From: Betaproteobacteria bacterium
GTDB lineage: Bacteria; Pseudomonadota; Gammaproteobacteria; Burkholderiales; Casimicrobiaceae
DNA length: 8,699 nt
NCBI GenBank assembly: GCA_005883655.1
Contig: VBDA01000419.1
Coordinates: 1 to 8,699 of the forward strand
Reading direction: 5' to 3'
Shown here one piece after another: positions 1-6,998 of the stretch. Made by a program: the position numbers and the translations under genes. The notes under the pieces are model-generated. The model did no database searches. It was given only the letters and a program-made list of their open reading frames with translations, and had not been told where the DNA came from. Within the stretch, counting starts at the first letter, position 1. The number at the start of each line of letters is the position of its first letter.

Positions 1-1
1 T

Positions 2-811
2 TATTTCGAGGGGAAGAATTGCGTCATTTGGCGGCGTTTTGCGGACGGAAAATATGAGCGCCTTCCGAGCTTGGCCGCGGAATTGGTGCAGTTGAATGTG
101 GATGTCATCGTGGCCGGGACCTCGCTGAGCGTCCAGGCCGCCCATCAAGCGACAGCAACGATTCCCATTGTAATGGTGGCGGTTCCCGATCCGGTCGGCG
201 AGGGTTTTGCAACGAGCCTTTCCCGGCCCGGAGGTAACATCACCGGCCTATCCAGCATCGTGACAGAACTCAGCATCAAGCACCTTGAGCTATTGCGTAC
301 TGCGGTGCCCAAATTATCGCGCGTCGCAGTGCTGATCAATCCGCTTAACCCGAGCGATTCCCTGATTCTGGAACAAATTCACGGCCCCGCCTATGCGCGC
401 GGTGTGAAACTCTTCCCGGTTGAAGCAAGCAGCGCGAGCCAGATCGAGGCAGGCTTTGGCGCAATGACCCGCGAACGCACGGAAGCCCTGATCGTGGCAG
501 CGGATTCGTACTTCGATGTGCAGCGTGACCAAATCACAACGCTTGCAGTCAAGAACCGCCTGCCTACGATATTTTCCAGTCGGGAACTGACAGAGGCTGG
601 TGGCCTGATGAGTTATGGACAGGACTTGGCCGAGCATTATCGGCGCGCCGCAATCTATGTGGACAAGATACTAAAAGGCGCAAAGCCGGGCGATCTCCCA
701 ATCGAACAGCCAACGGTTCTTGAGCTGGTCATCAACCGGCGGATTGCTAAAGCGCTTGGACTTACCATTCCGCAAGAACTGATCTTGCGCGCTGATAAGG
801 TGATCGAATGA
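2..811 (+). CDS. ABC transporter substrate-binding protein, ABC_sub_bind family (5' end cut off by window)
   Basis: Periplasmic solute-binding component of an ABC importer; the ligand cannot be told from sequence. The frame is open from base 2, and the residues before the first possible internal start (a TTG at 71) already match the family, beginning YFEGKN and running through a DGKYERLPSLAAELV-type segment. The gene therefore starts left of the window, and the TTG at 71 is an internal Leu codon. The 269 visible residues carry the family hallmarks: VDVIVAGTS near 33-41, the IPIVMVAVPDPVGEGF segment near 54-69, and RPGGNITG at about 75-82. The C-terminal helix ends NRRIAKALGLTIP then LILRADKVIE, the usual end for this group. 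Family members are about 320-330 residues, so roughly 60 N-terminal residues, including the signal peptide, are missing. It is convergent with the next gene, 8 bases between stops, and no permease or ATPase gene is seen, which is common for this family of often orphan binding proteins. Confidence 0.9.
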   Translation, partial: YFEGKNCVIWRRFADGKYERLPSLAAELVQLNVDVIVAGTSLSVQAAHQATATIPIVMVAVPDPVGEGFATSLSRPGGNITGLSSIVTELSIKHLELLRTAVPKLSRVAVLINPLNPSDSLILEQIHGPAYARGVKLFPVEASSASQIEAGFGAMTRERTEALIVAADSYFDVQRDQITTLAVKNRLPTIFSSRELTEAGGLMSYGQDLAEHYRRAAIYVDKILKGAKPGDLPIEQPTVLELVINRRIAKALGLTIPQELILRADKVIE

Positions 812-819
812 GGCAATGA

Positions 820-1260
820 TTACGGTTTTATCTGGCCGCGAATTTCTCCGCTCTTGTAGGCGGCGCTGTGAACGTTGTAATAAAGATTGCCTGCCTTGTA
901 GCTTTCGTACTGTGCATCGGTTAATTTTGCGCCCGCCGGCACCGCCCAGACGTTGTCGGAAATCTTGGTCAAGGGAATGACAATAGAACCAGTCGTGCCC
1001 GCAGCGGCCTCATGAATATGCGCTACCGTTGCTGACATCCCGGAAACTGTCACACTGCCGCTGACGGATTTGTCTGCTCCAACAGTGAAGGTGCCGGTTC
1101 CCAAAGCAGAGGTCGTCACGGGGGGAATCTCCTGATTCCCGCTAAGCGTGACCGTGACTTCATCGCTTAATACGGAAGCCGCGTATCCCGCGAACAGGAC
1201 GATGATCGCGCTCACAACGACCCAAAGCTTACGCTCCGCAAATTGCCATACTATCGCCAT
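820..1260 (-). CDS. Secreted CHRD domain-containing protein
   Basis: A 146-residue exported protein consisting of one CHRD domain, a beta-rich module first defined in chordin and widespread in bacteria with no firm biochemical role. Residues 9-32 are a positively charged start plus a hydrophobic stretch (RKLWVVVSAIIVLFAGYAASVLS), read as a signal peptide or N-terminal anchor, so the domain acts outside the cytoplasm. The CHRD hallmarks follow: LSGNQEIPPV at 39-48, GTGTFTV near 54-60, HIHEAAAG at 81-88, GSIVIPL at 91-97, and the closing YYNVHS and GEIRGQI motifs around 127-144. I chose the ATG at 1258-1260 because a GGAG Shine-Dalgarno sits 8 bases upstream and the signal peptide then begins at once. 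A longer open frame to 1395 would add 45 low-complexity residues before the signal peptide. Downstream it converges on the ABC gene. It looks unrelated to the ureide genes. Confidence 0.88.
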   Translation of the reverse strand: MAIVWQFAERKLWVVVSAIIVLFAGYAASVLSDEVTVTLSGNQEIPPVTTSALGTGTFTVGADKSVSGSVTVSGMSATVAHIHEAAAGTTGSIVIPLTKISDNVWAVPAGAKLTDAQYESYKAGNLYYNVHSAAYKSGEIRGQIKP

Positions 1261-1588
1261 AGGTATATCTCCATTCGTTACCCTTGAGGGCGGCGCATCT
1301 ACGGCTTCAACCGGGATATGAGCCCGAACTCCCTGTTCACGGCTATCGTAACATGTTGTTCCCAAGCCATCGTTCGCGGCCGACCCCCAAGTCAAACTTG
1401 TGAATTCTATTCTCGCTGGTTAAGACTTGCTCGTATCGAGGTGGCGGCCGCGTTCGCATTTCTCTGACGGGGCGGCCGCGGGAAATCCCGGTTCATCACA
1501 GCGCGAGCGATCAACCAATCGATAGAGCGAGGCAGTCGTAGCGATCAAAGCTCGAATCTGGCTTTGCACTCTGCCGCGTATTCTTACG
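1261..1588. other. Gene-poor stretch with short GC-rich repeats
   Basis: I see no convincing gene in these 328 bases. The part next to 1260 must hold the promoter of the CHRD gene, but no good sigma-70 pair is visible. A 10-base GC-rich direct repeat (see 1443-1480) and a short hairpin, CGGG-AAAT-CCCG at about 1480-1491, lie in the far half. These could form structure in the 3' region of the minus-strand transcript coming from the small membrane-protein frame, but there is no T-run, so I do not call a terminator. A minus-strand frame at 1420-1704 overlaps the small membrane-protein frame and shows no recognisable protein features. Confidence 0.5.
1443..1480. repeat. Ten-base GC-rich direct repeat with palindromic core
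   Basis: GGCGGCCGCG occurs at 1443-1452 and again at 1471-1480, 18 bases apart. Its core GCGGCCGC is self-complementary, so the two copies (1444-1451 and 1472-1479) could also pair as an 8-bp stem around a 20-base loop. This may be a chance product of GC-rich sequence, a degraded terminator, or a protein-binding pair. Nothing else supports a function. Confidence 0.4.
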
Positions 1589-1834
1589 CTAGTTCTCGCT
1601 GATGGACCCGGCAGGTCCACCCCGGGCGCTTTCCATCGTTCGATACCAAGCAGACAGAGCAAACGCCCCAAGGAAAAACCATATGGCGAGAGCTGATGCT
1701 CCATAAGAAGCGACGAGTAGCGCGGTCGCGGCAGCGATCCCAGTAATCAGAATCGCAAACCCAATGGTGGTCCAGATTAGGCCACGCTTTGATAGGCGCC
1801 AACGTTTGGACAAGAGCCGCTGGACTAGTACCAC
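1589..1834 (-). CDS. Possible small two-helix membrane protein, unknown function
   Basis: An 81-residue frame whose composition looks like a real membrane protein and differs from the arginine-rich shadow frames around it. The N-terminus is basic (QRLLSKRWRLSKR, 5-17), followed by two hydrophobic spans at about 19-41 (starting LIWTTIGFAILITG) and 47-64 (ending FFLGAFALSAWY), then a polar tail ending SISEN. The positive N-terminal segment predicts an N-in, C-in hairpin in the inner membrane. The start is uncertain: I chose the GTG at 1832-1834 because GGAG lies 9 bases before it; a TTG at 1811-1813 is an alternative with no clear Shine-Dalgarno. It lies 104 bases after the puuE stop on the same strand and could be the last gene of that transcript or independent. 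I do not recognise the family and assign no function. Confidence 0.5.
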   Translation of the reverse strand: MVLVQRLLSKRWRLSKRGLIWTTIGFAILITGIAAATALLVASYGASALAIWFFLGAFALSAWYRTMESARGGPAGSISEN

Positions 1835-1938
1835 GGCAACGATCTCCGTCGCACGCGTTGATTGTCTGTGCGCCGTCGTGGATCCAGGCCTCGGTCGGGG
1901 CGCGGCGGTATCGCTCGCGCAGCGGATTCTGCGTTGCC

Positions 1939-2871
1939 TCACTGCGGCCGGAACGGATGTTTGTCGATCCAGTGCCTCGCAATGTCCACCCGCCGGCACA
2001 CCCATACCCTGTCGTGCTTCTCGATGTGGTCGAGGAAGCGTTGCAGCGCCTTGAACCGCCCGGGCCGGCCAAGCAGGCGGCAGTGCATGCCAATCGACAT
2101 CATCTTCGGCCGCTCCTCGCCCTCGGCGTAGAGCACGTCGAAGGCATCCTTGAGGTAGGCAAAGAAATGATCGCCGGTGTTGAATCCCTGCGGCGCGGCG
2201 AAACGCATGTCGTTGGTGTCCAGCGTATAGGGCACGACCAGATGTGGCACGTCGTTCCCGTGAGAAGTCTTTACGACGGTCCAAAACGGCAAGTCGTCTC
2301 CATAGTAATCCGCGTCGTAGAGAAAGCCTCCGTGCTCCACCACCAGGCGGCGCGTGTTCGGGCTGTCTCGACCTGTGTACCAGCCGAGCGGCGCCTCGCC
2401 GGTCAGGCGCTTTATGATCTCCACGCCGATATTCATATGCTCGCGCTCGGTGGCCTCATCTATGTTCTGGTAGTGGATCCAGCGCCAACCGTGGCAGGCG
2501 ATCTCATGGCCCAGTTCGAAGAAGGCTGCGGTCACATCGGGGTTGCGTTCCAAGGCCATGGATACCCCGAAGACGGTGAGCGGGAGCTTGCGCTGCTCGA
2601 ATTCGCGCAGGATGCGCCAGACGCCGGCGCGCGAGCCGTACTCGTAGATCGACTCCATGGAGAGATGGCGGGCCTCGAAGGCCTGGGCGCCGATGATCTC
2701 GGATAGAAACTGTTCCGAAGCCTTGTCGCCGTGCAGCACGCAGCTCTCGCCGCCTTCTTCGTAGTTGAGCACAAACTGCACTGCGGTCCGGGCATTGCCT
2801 GGCCAGCCGGCGTGCGGAACGTCGCGGCCGTAGCCGATCAGGTCGCGGGGGTAGGATGGCGCGGCCGTCAT
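1939..2871 (-). CDS. puuE: Allantoinase PuuE (cofactor-independent, polysaccharide deacetylase fold)
   Basis: Hydrolyses the hydantoin ring of allantoin to allantoate in the cytoplasm, a step of purine catabolism. The 310-residue length fits the roughly 308-residue Pseudomonas fluorescens enzyme, and the whole protein matches my memory of it closely: YPRDLIGYG at 7-15, FVLNYEEGGE at 33-42, LHGDK at 46-50, MESIYEYGSRAGVWRIL at 72-88, GHEIACHGWRW at 121-131, PLGWYTGR at 161-168, NTRRLVVEHGGFLYD at 172-186, VPYTLDTNDMRF at 213-224, KDAFDVLYAEG at 241-251, and VDIARHW at 295-301. PuuE belongs to the CE4 polysaccharide-deacetylase superfamily but works without a metal, unlike the zinc allantoinase AllB. 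The ATG at 2869-2871 has a GAGGAG Shine-Dalgarno 6 bases upstream. It is the fourth gene of the minus-strand run, 53 bases after the second M20 gene, and directly supports a purine or allantoin role for the locus. Confidence 0.95.
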   Translation of the reverse strand: MTAAPSYPRDLIGYGRDVPHAGWPGNARTAVQFVLNYEEGGESCVLHGDKASEQFLSEIIGAQAFEARHLSMESIYEYGSRAGVWRILREFEQRKLPLTVFGVSMALERNPDVTAAFFELGHEIACHGWRWIHYQNIDEATEREHMNIGVEIIKRLTGEAPLGWYTGRDSPNTRRLVVEHGGFLYDADYYGDDLPFWTVVKTSHGNDVPHLVVPYTLDTNDMRFAAPQGFNTGDHFFAYLKDAFDVLYAEGEERPKMMSIGMHCRLLGRPGRFKALQRFLDHIEKHDRVWVCRRVDIARHWIDKHPFRPQ

Positions 2872-2924
2872 GGCTTGCTCCTCGCAATCGTGTGGACGCT
2901 TCTTGAACTCACATCGTTGCCTTG

Positions 2925-4161
2925 TCAGGGTGCGCGCAAGAAATCGTAAACCGTCCCGGCGACGACATGCGTCGCCCGGCGCAGGTCCTCGAGCAACAGG
3001 TTTTCGTCTGGTCGTTTCGCATTCGATTCGGCGATGGTGCGCGGACCCGCGCCATACATCACGATCGGCACGCCGTGCTCGCCGTACAGCCGCGCATCCG
3101 AGTACAGCGGCACCCCAACCGCCGGAATGTCCTCGCCGAACGCGCGCCGCGCGTGTCGGCGTATCGCCTCGACCAGCCTTTCATGCCCCGGGAGCGGTTT
3201 CAGCGAGTTCGCGAGCAGCAGGCGCTTGATCTCGACGCGGATCCCTTCGTGGGTCGCCGCGACGGACTCGATCAATGCGCGTACGCGGGCTTCCACCACG
3301 CTGGGATCCTCTTCGGGCGTCATGCGCCGGTCCATACGAAATGTAAGCCGGTCCGGGACCACATTGGTATTGATGCCGCCGTTGAGGAGGCCAACGATCA
3401 TGGTCGGATGGTCGATGCCCTTCACCTGCGACTTCCGGGATTTCAACGCGTCGGCTTCGGCATAGATTGCGTTCAGGATGGCGACGCCGGCGCGGAAGGC
3501 GTCGCGACCGGTCTCCGGCATGGCACCGTGTCCCGACTTGCCGTGGACGGTCACCTCGAGCTGCAGGCACCCGTTGTGCGCCGTCACGACGGCGTAGCTG
3601 AAGCTCGCGGCGATCGCAAAGTCGGGCCGCGTGAGCTTGCGCTCGAGAAGCCACCCCGGCCCGGCCAGGCCCCCCAATTCCTCGTCGTACGTGAAATGGA
3701 GCTCCACGACTCCGTTAAGCGCGGCGCCACTGGCACCCTGCGCGCGCAGTGCGGCGAGCGCATAAGTGTACGTCGCAATGTCCGACTTCGAAACGGCGAC
3801 ACCGCGGCCGTACATGCGGCCATCCTCTATGACGCCCCCGTAGGGCGGCTTGGTCCACCCCTCGCCAGGAGGCACGACATCGCCGTGCGCGTTTAGCGCG
3901 ACCGTCGGCACGCCTGACCCAAAGCGCTGACGCACGATCTCGAAGAAAATCTTCGGGCACGGGATGACGCTCGACCTCGAAGCTCATGGCTGTCAATAGT
4001 GCAGCCGCTTTCTCGGCCGCCGGTGCATTGTCGCCGGGTGGCGTGTCCGACGGCACTTTAACGATCTCGCGCAGGAACTCGATCTGCTCAGGATGGTGGG
4101 CGTCGATCCAACGCCCGATGTCTTCGTAAGCACCCGCCTGCGGCGCAGTTTGCGCATTCAT
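2925..4161 (-). pseudogene. M20 (ArgE/DapE-like) metallohydrolase, frameshifted
   Basis: A zinc-type M20 amidohydrolase or deacylase of unassigned substrate, split between two frames. The N-terminal part (from the ATG at 4159-4161) reads normally as MNAQTAPQAG through IEFLREIVKVPSDTPPGDNAPA to VERHPVPEDF. From about 3945 that frame turns into arginine-rich nonsense. The conserved protein resumes one frame over as EIVRQRFGSGVPTVALNAHGDVVPPGEGW, running to the stop at 2925. The resumed part (residue 1 = the GTG codon at 3933-3935) has AHGD at 16-19, GRGVAVSKSD at 43-52, DEELGG at 84-89, the dimerisation segment with GKSGHGAMPETG at 132-143, GGINTNVVPD at 186-195, and a C-terminal GAGPRT at 295-300. 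The switch must lie between about 3983 and 3935. In remembered relatives a segment like SATNLIV sits before RQRFG and seems absent here, so a small deletion is more likely than a lone single-base change. No other stops interrupt it, so the lesion is recent or a sequence error. One base separates it from the upstream gene's stop, which indicates tight co-transcription. Confidence 0.85.
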
Positions 4162-4162
4162 T

Positions 4163-5380
4163 TCAGGACCTCGCGTTGAGGGGTCTGAAGTTTTCGATGA
4201 AGCGCAGGAATACTCGCGCGCTGGTGTCGACGTCCTCGAGCGTGATCGCTTCCGCCGGGTTATGGCTGATGCCGCCCTTGCAGCGCACGAACAGCATGCC
4301 GATATCGGTCAGATCGACGAGCGCCATGCCATCGTGACCGGCTCCGCTCGAGAGTTCGCGCACCGGCAATCGTTGCGCGGCAATCGCTTGGCCGATTTGC
4401 TCCATCAGCCACGGCGCACAGGCGGCCGTCTTGCCTTCGTGCGTGGGGTTGATTTTCAGCGCGACCTTGCGACGCGTGCAGATCGCTTGCATCGCCTGCT
4501 CGACGTCCGCTACCGCGGCGAGCCGCTCGGCATCGCGCGGCGAGCGGATGTCGAGGGTGAACAACACCTTGCCGGGAATGACGTTGGTCGCCCCGGGAAG
4601 CGTTTCTAGCTCGCCCACGGTACCCACCAGATCCGGAACGCTGGCACAGCGCCGCTCGATCGCCAGCACGCACTCAGCGGCGGCGGCAAGCGCATCCTGG
4701 CGCAGATTCATCGGCACCGTGCCGGCATGGCCGGCCATGCCGTCGATTTCGATCAGAAAGCGGTTGGCGCCATTGATGGCAGTCACGACCCCGACCGAGA
4801 GGCCTTCTGCCTCCAGCACCGGGCCCTGTTCGATGTGCAGCTCTGCGTACGCCAGCACGTCGTCACGCTTGTGCGCGGCGCACGAGATCTGCGCCGGATC
4901 GAGGCCGAAATCCGTCAGCGCTTGCCGCATGCTGACATCCTCGTGGTCGATCTTCTCCAGCAGTGTCGGGTCGAACGTCCCGGCAACCGCACGGCTACCC
5001 AGCAACGTGCAGCCAAAGCGAACGCCCTCCTCGTCGGCGAAGCCCAGCACTTCGATGGCGAAGGGCAGGCGCTTGCCTTGCTTGTTGAGCGCATGCACGC
5101 ATTCAATCGCGGCGACGACGCCGAGCATGCCGTCGTATTTGCCGGCATCGCGTACCGTGTCGAGATGCGAGCCGAGCACGAGGCACGGCGACCCGGGTCG
5201 GTCGCCCTCATAACGGCCGACGCAGTTGCCGATCTCATCGAGCTTGGCAGTCATGCCGGCATCGCGCATCCAGCCCAGCACGAGGTCGCTGGCGGCACGC
5301 TGTTCTTGCTCGGAGCAGCGGGCCAGTGCCTCACAGTGCTCCCAGATCCGCAGTGCGGAGGGAAGTATGTTGTCGCCCAT
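4163..5380 (-). CDS. allC: Allantoate amidohydrolase-type M20 enzyme (AllC / N-carbamoyl amino acid hydrolase family)
   Basis: Cytoplasmic binuclear metal amidase that cleaves a carbamoyl (ureido) group, releasing ammonia and CO2. Next to puuE the expected substrate is allantoate, giving ureidoglycine and then ureidoglycolate. The 405 residues contain all the family landmarks in order: GSHLDTV at 70-76 (H72 ligand), KYDGMLG at 81-87 (D83), ADEEGVRFG at 115-123 (E117 catalytic base, E118 ligand), ELHIEQGPVLE at 180-190 (H182), GMAGHAGTVPM at 214-224, GATNVIPG at 263-270, SSGAGHDGMAL at 344-354, and GISHNPAE at 370-377 (H373 ligand). Every metal-binding residue I look for is present, so it should be active. 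The ATG at 5378-5380 has an AAGGAG Shine-Dalgarno 6 bases upstream. Sequence alone does not cleanly separate allantoate amidohydrolase from N-carbamoyl-L-amino acid hydrolase (HyuC) or beta-ureidopropionase; context favours AllC, so the symbol is provisional. Confidence 0.85.
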   Translation of the reverse strand: MGDNILPSALRIWEHCEALARCSEQEQRAASDLVLGWMRDAGMTAKLDEIGNCVGRYEGDRPGSPCLVLGSHLDTVRDAGKYDGMLGVVAAIECVHALNKQGKRLPFAIEVLGFADEEGVRFGCTLLGSRAVAGTFDPTLLEKIDHEDVSMRQALTDFGLDPAQISCAAHKRDDVLAYAELHIEQGPVLEAEGLSVGVVTAINGANRFLIEIDGMAGHAGTVPMNLRQDALAAAAECVLAIERRCASVPDLVGTVGELETLPGATNVIPGKVLFTLDIRSPRDAERLAAVADVEQAMQAICTRRKVALKINPTHEGKTAACAPWLMEQIGQAIAAQRLPVRELSSGAGHDGMALVDLTDIGMLFVRCKGGISHNPAEAITLEDVDTSARVFLRFIENFRPLNARS

Positions 5381-5404
5381 CGAACGCTCCTTCCTTGCGT
5401 TGGG

Positions 5405-5442
5405 TAAGGGCCGCCGGCGCCCGGTCCGGACCCACCGGCCTC
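5405..5442. other. GC-rich self-complementary segment between dctA and allC
   Basis: The 94-base gap between the dctA stop and the allC start holds a perfect 10-bp palindrome, GGTCCGGACC at 5423-5432, flanked by GGCCG-type arms (5409-5413 and 5436-5440) that can pair as an outer 5-bp stem. It has no T-run, so it is not an obvious intrinsic terminator. It could reduce read-through from the transporter gene into the hydrolase genes or protect an RNA end. Regional GC content makes chance plausible. Confidence 0.35.
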
Positions 5443-5474
5443 CAATGATTACGCGTGCCGAATTGCGCGAACGG

Positions 5475-6800
5475 CTATGCTGCCGCCTTGGCGGGCAGAG
5501 CGCCCGGCCCAGCCTCCACGTGCTCGTCGAGGTCGACCACTACTTTTCCGTCGAGGACGCGACGCGCCTGCGTCTTGTCGATGTCCTTCTCCCAGACGGC
5601 GACGACGATGGTGGCCACGCAGTTGCCGATCAGATTGCCCAGCGCGCGCGCGATGCCCATGAACCAGTCCACCGACAGCACCAGCACCAGCCCGATCGCC
5701 GGGATGGCCGGTATCGCAGTCAGCGTGGCCGCCAGGATCACGATAGCGGAGCCGGGCACGCCGTGCGCGCCCTTGGAGGTGATCAGCGCCACCGCCAGGA
5801 TCGTCAGCAGATCGACCGTCGATAGCGGGGTGTTGGTCGCCTGCGCGATGAATACGGCGGCCAGTGTGAGGTAGATCGAGAAGGCGTCGAGGTTGAACGA
5901 ATAGCCGGTCGGAATGACCAGGCCCACCGTGGAGTCCTTGATGCCCATGCGCTCCAGCTTGCGCATGATCTGCGGCAGCACGCTGTCCGACGAGGCAGTA
6001 CCGGCCACAATCATCAGCTCCTCGCGCAGGTAGCGGATGAGCTTGAAGATGTTGAACCCGGCCAGCCGCAGAATGGCCCCGAGAATCACGACTACGAAAA
6101 TGGTCACCGTCAGATAGAACAAGGCCACGAGGAAACCCAACTGCTGTAGCGACCCGATCCCGTACTTCCCCACCGTGAATGCGATCGCACCCAGCACGCC
6201 CAGCGGCGCCAGCTTGACGACGAAGAACATCATCTTGAAGAAAACGTGCGATGCCTGCTCGATGATCGACAGAAACGGTTTGCCCGCGTTGCCGAGCAAC
6301 GCCAGCGCGCAGCCGAACCCAACCGAAACGAGCAGCACCTGTAGGACATCGCCGCCCGCGAAGGCATTGACGAACGTTGTCGGAATAAGCTTCATCAGGA
6401 ACTCGACTGTTCCCTCGCTCTTCACCTGCGACGCGCGGTCCACGTACGAGCTCAACGCTCCGGCATCCAGCGATTTCGGGTCGATGTTCATACCGGCGCC
6501 GGGATGGAAGAAGTAAGCCAGCGCGATGCCCAACACCAGCGCGATTGTCGTGACCACTTCGAAGTAGATCACCGCCTTGAGCCCGACTCGACCGACCTTC
6601 TTGAGGTCGCCTGCACCCGCGATCCCCAGCACGACGACGCAAAACACGATCGGCGTGATAAGCACCTTGATAAGTTTGATGAACGCATCGCCGAGCGGCT
6701 TCAGGCTTGCGCCGAATTGGGGATAGAGCACGCCGACCACGATACCGACGACGAGCGCGATGACGACCTGACCGAATAGTGACTTGAAGAACTTGGGCAT
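5475..6800 (-). CDS. dctA: C4-dicarboxylate:cation symporter, DctA-like (SDF/DAACS family)
   Basis: Inner-membrane secondary transporter expected to import succinate, fumarate or malate with cations. It has 441 residues, a normal length for DctA (about 430-445). Family features run in order: an N-terminal helix after MPKFFKSLFGQ, the IKLIKVLITPIVFCVVV segment at 41-57, hairpin HP1 with SSDSVLP at 270-276, the TM7 motif GYSFNLD at 299-305, IAQATNT at 318-324, hairpin HP2 with SKGAHGVPGSA at 342-352, and TM8 with RALGNLIGNCVATIVV at 385-400, which contains the substrate-binding Arg and Asn positions. The ATG at 6798-6800 follows a GAGGAGG Shine-Dalgarno 5 bases away; an in-frame extension to 7010 is rejected as arginine-rich, non-membrane sequence. 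It is first in the minus-strand run. TM7 reads NLDAFSIYLT where E. coli DctA has NLDGTSIYLT. Because it is bound to ureide genes, its real substrate may be another organic acid. Confidence 0.93.
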   Translation of the reverse strand: MPKFFKSLFGQVVIALVVGIVVGVLYPQFGASLKPLGDAFIKLIKVLITPIVFCVVVLGIAGAGDLKKVGRVGLKAVIYFEVVTTIALVLGIALAYFFHPGAGMNIDPKSLDAGALSSYVDRASQVKSEGTVEFLMKLIPTTFVNAFAGGDVLQVLLVSVGFGCALALLGNAGKPFLSIIEQASHVFFKMMFFVVKLAPLGVLGAIAFTVGKYGIGSLQQLGFLVALFYLTVTIFVVVILGAILRLAGFNIFKLIRYLREELMIVAGTASSDSVLPQIMRKLERMGIKDSTVGLVIPTGYSFNLDAFSIYLTLAAVFIAQATNTPLSTVDLLTILAVALITSKGAHGVPGSAIVILAATLTAIPAIPAIGLVLVLSVDWFMGIARALGNLIGNCVATIVVAVWEKDIDKTQARRVLDGKVVVDLDEHVEAGPGALPAKAAA

Positions 6801-6858
6801 TTTTGCCTCCTCGAAAGAACGTTTTGTGAACTCGTTGAGCGGTTCGTTTACATTATCT

Positions 6859-6876
6859 TCGCCACGGCGGTGGCGA
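6859..6876. promoter_or_regulatory. Hairpin in the dctA leader
   Basis: TCGCCAC (6859-6865), a GGCG loop, then GTGGCGA (6870-6876) form a perfect 7-bp stem with a tetraloop. It lies 59-76 bases upstream of the dctA start codon and would be transcribed in the mRNA leader if the promoter is further out. No T-run follows on either strand, so it is not a classic terminator; it may be an RNA structural element or a chance GC-rich inverted repeat. Confidence 0.4.
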
Positions 6877-6987
6877 GGCACGTCGCGGCGGCGCGGTCGG
6901 GAACGTCGTTGCGCTTCGGGCGAGCAGCTCCGGACGGCTCTGACGACAGACGCAGCAGAGCCGCCTGAGACCTTGTTTGCCGTCACC

Positions 6988-6998
6988 ACATAATATGT
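6988..6998. promoter_or_regulatory. Candidate operator palindrome in the divergent region
   Basis: ACATAATATGT is a perfect 11-base palindrome (5-base arms around one A). It overlaps a minus-strand TTGACA (7001-6996), a consensus -35 box facing dctA, and contains TATTAT on the same strand, which could alternatively serve as a -10. A dyad overlapping promoter boxes between divergent genes is a typical place for a repressor or activator. No regulator gene is visible, so the protein is unknown. Confidence 0.4.

Noticed and set aside
1480..1500. tRNA-like fragment near GGGAAATCCCGGTTCATCAC
   Set aside because: The string faintly recalls a T-arm, but no cloverleaf, anticodon arm or acceptor stem can be built around it.
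1420..1704. 94-residue minus-strand frame
   Set aside because: It overlaps the small membrane-protein frame, has no recognisable domain or good ribosome binding site, and looks like non-coding translation.
1789..2706. 305-residue plus-strand open frame opposite puuE
   Set aside because: It is antisense to a strongly recognised allantoinase; its translation has no family features and it reflects third-position GC bias.
2922..3896. 324-residue plus-strand open frame opposite the second M20 gene
   Set aside because: Its translation is rich in Arg, His and Asp with no domain; the minus strand carries the conserved M20 motifs.
3935..3960. Programmed +1 frameshift in the second M20 gene
   Set aside because: CTT followed by C resembles the prfB CTT slip codon, but there is no in-frame stop at the site and no spaced Shine-Dalgarno-like stimulator, and a conserved segment appears to be missing, so a mutation or error is simpler.
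4431..5407. Plus-strand open frames opposite allC (260 and 226 residues)
   Set aside because: Antisense shadows of a complete AllC-type enzyme with all its metal ligands.
5449..6642. 397-residue minus-strand frame overlapping dctA in another frame
   Set aside because: Arginine and glycine-rich translation without membrane helices, inside a clear DctA gene.
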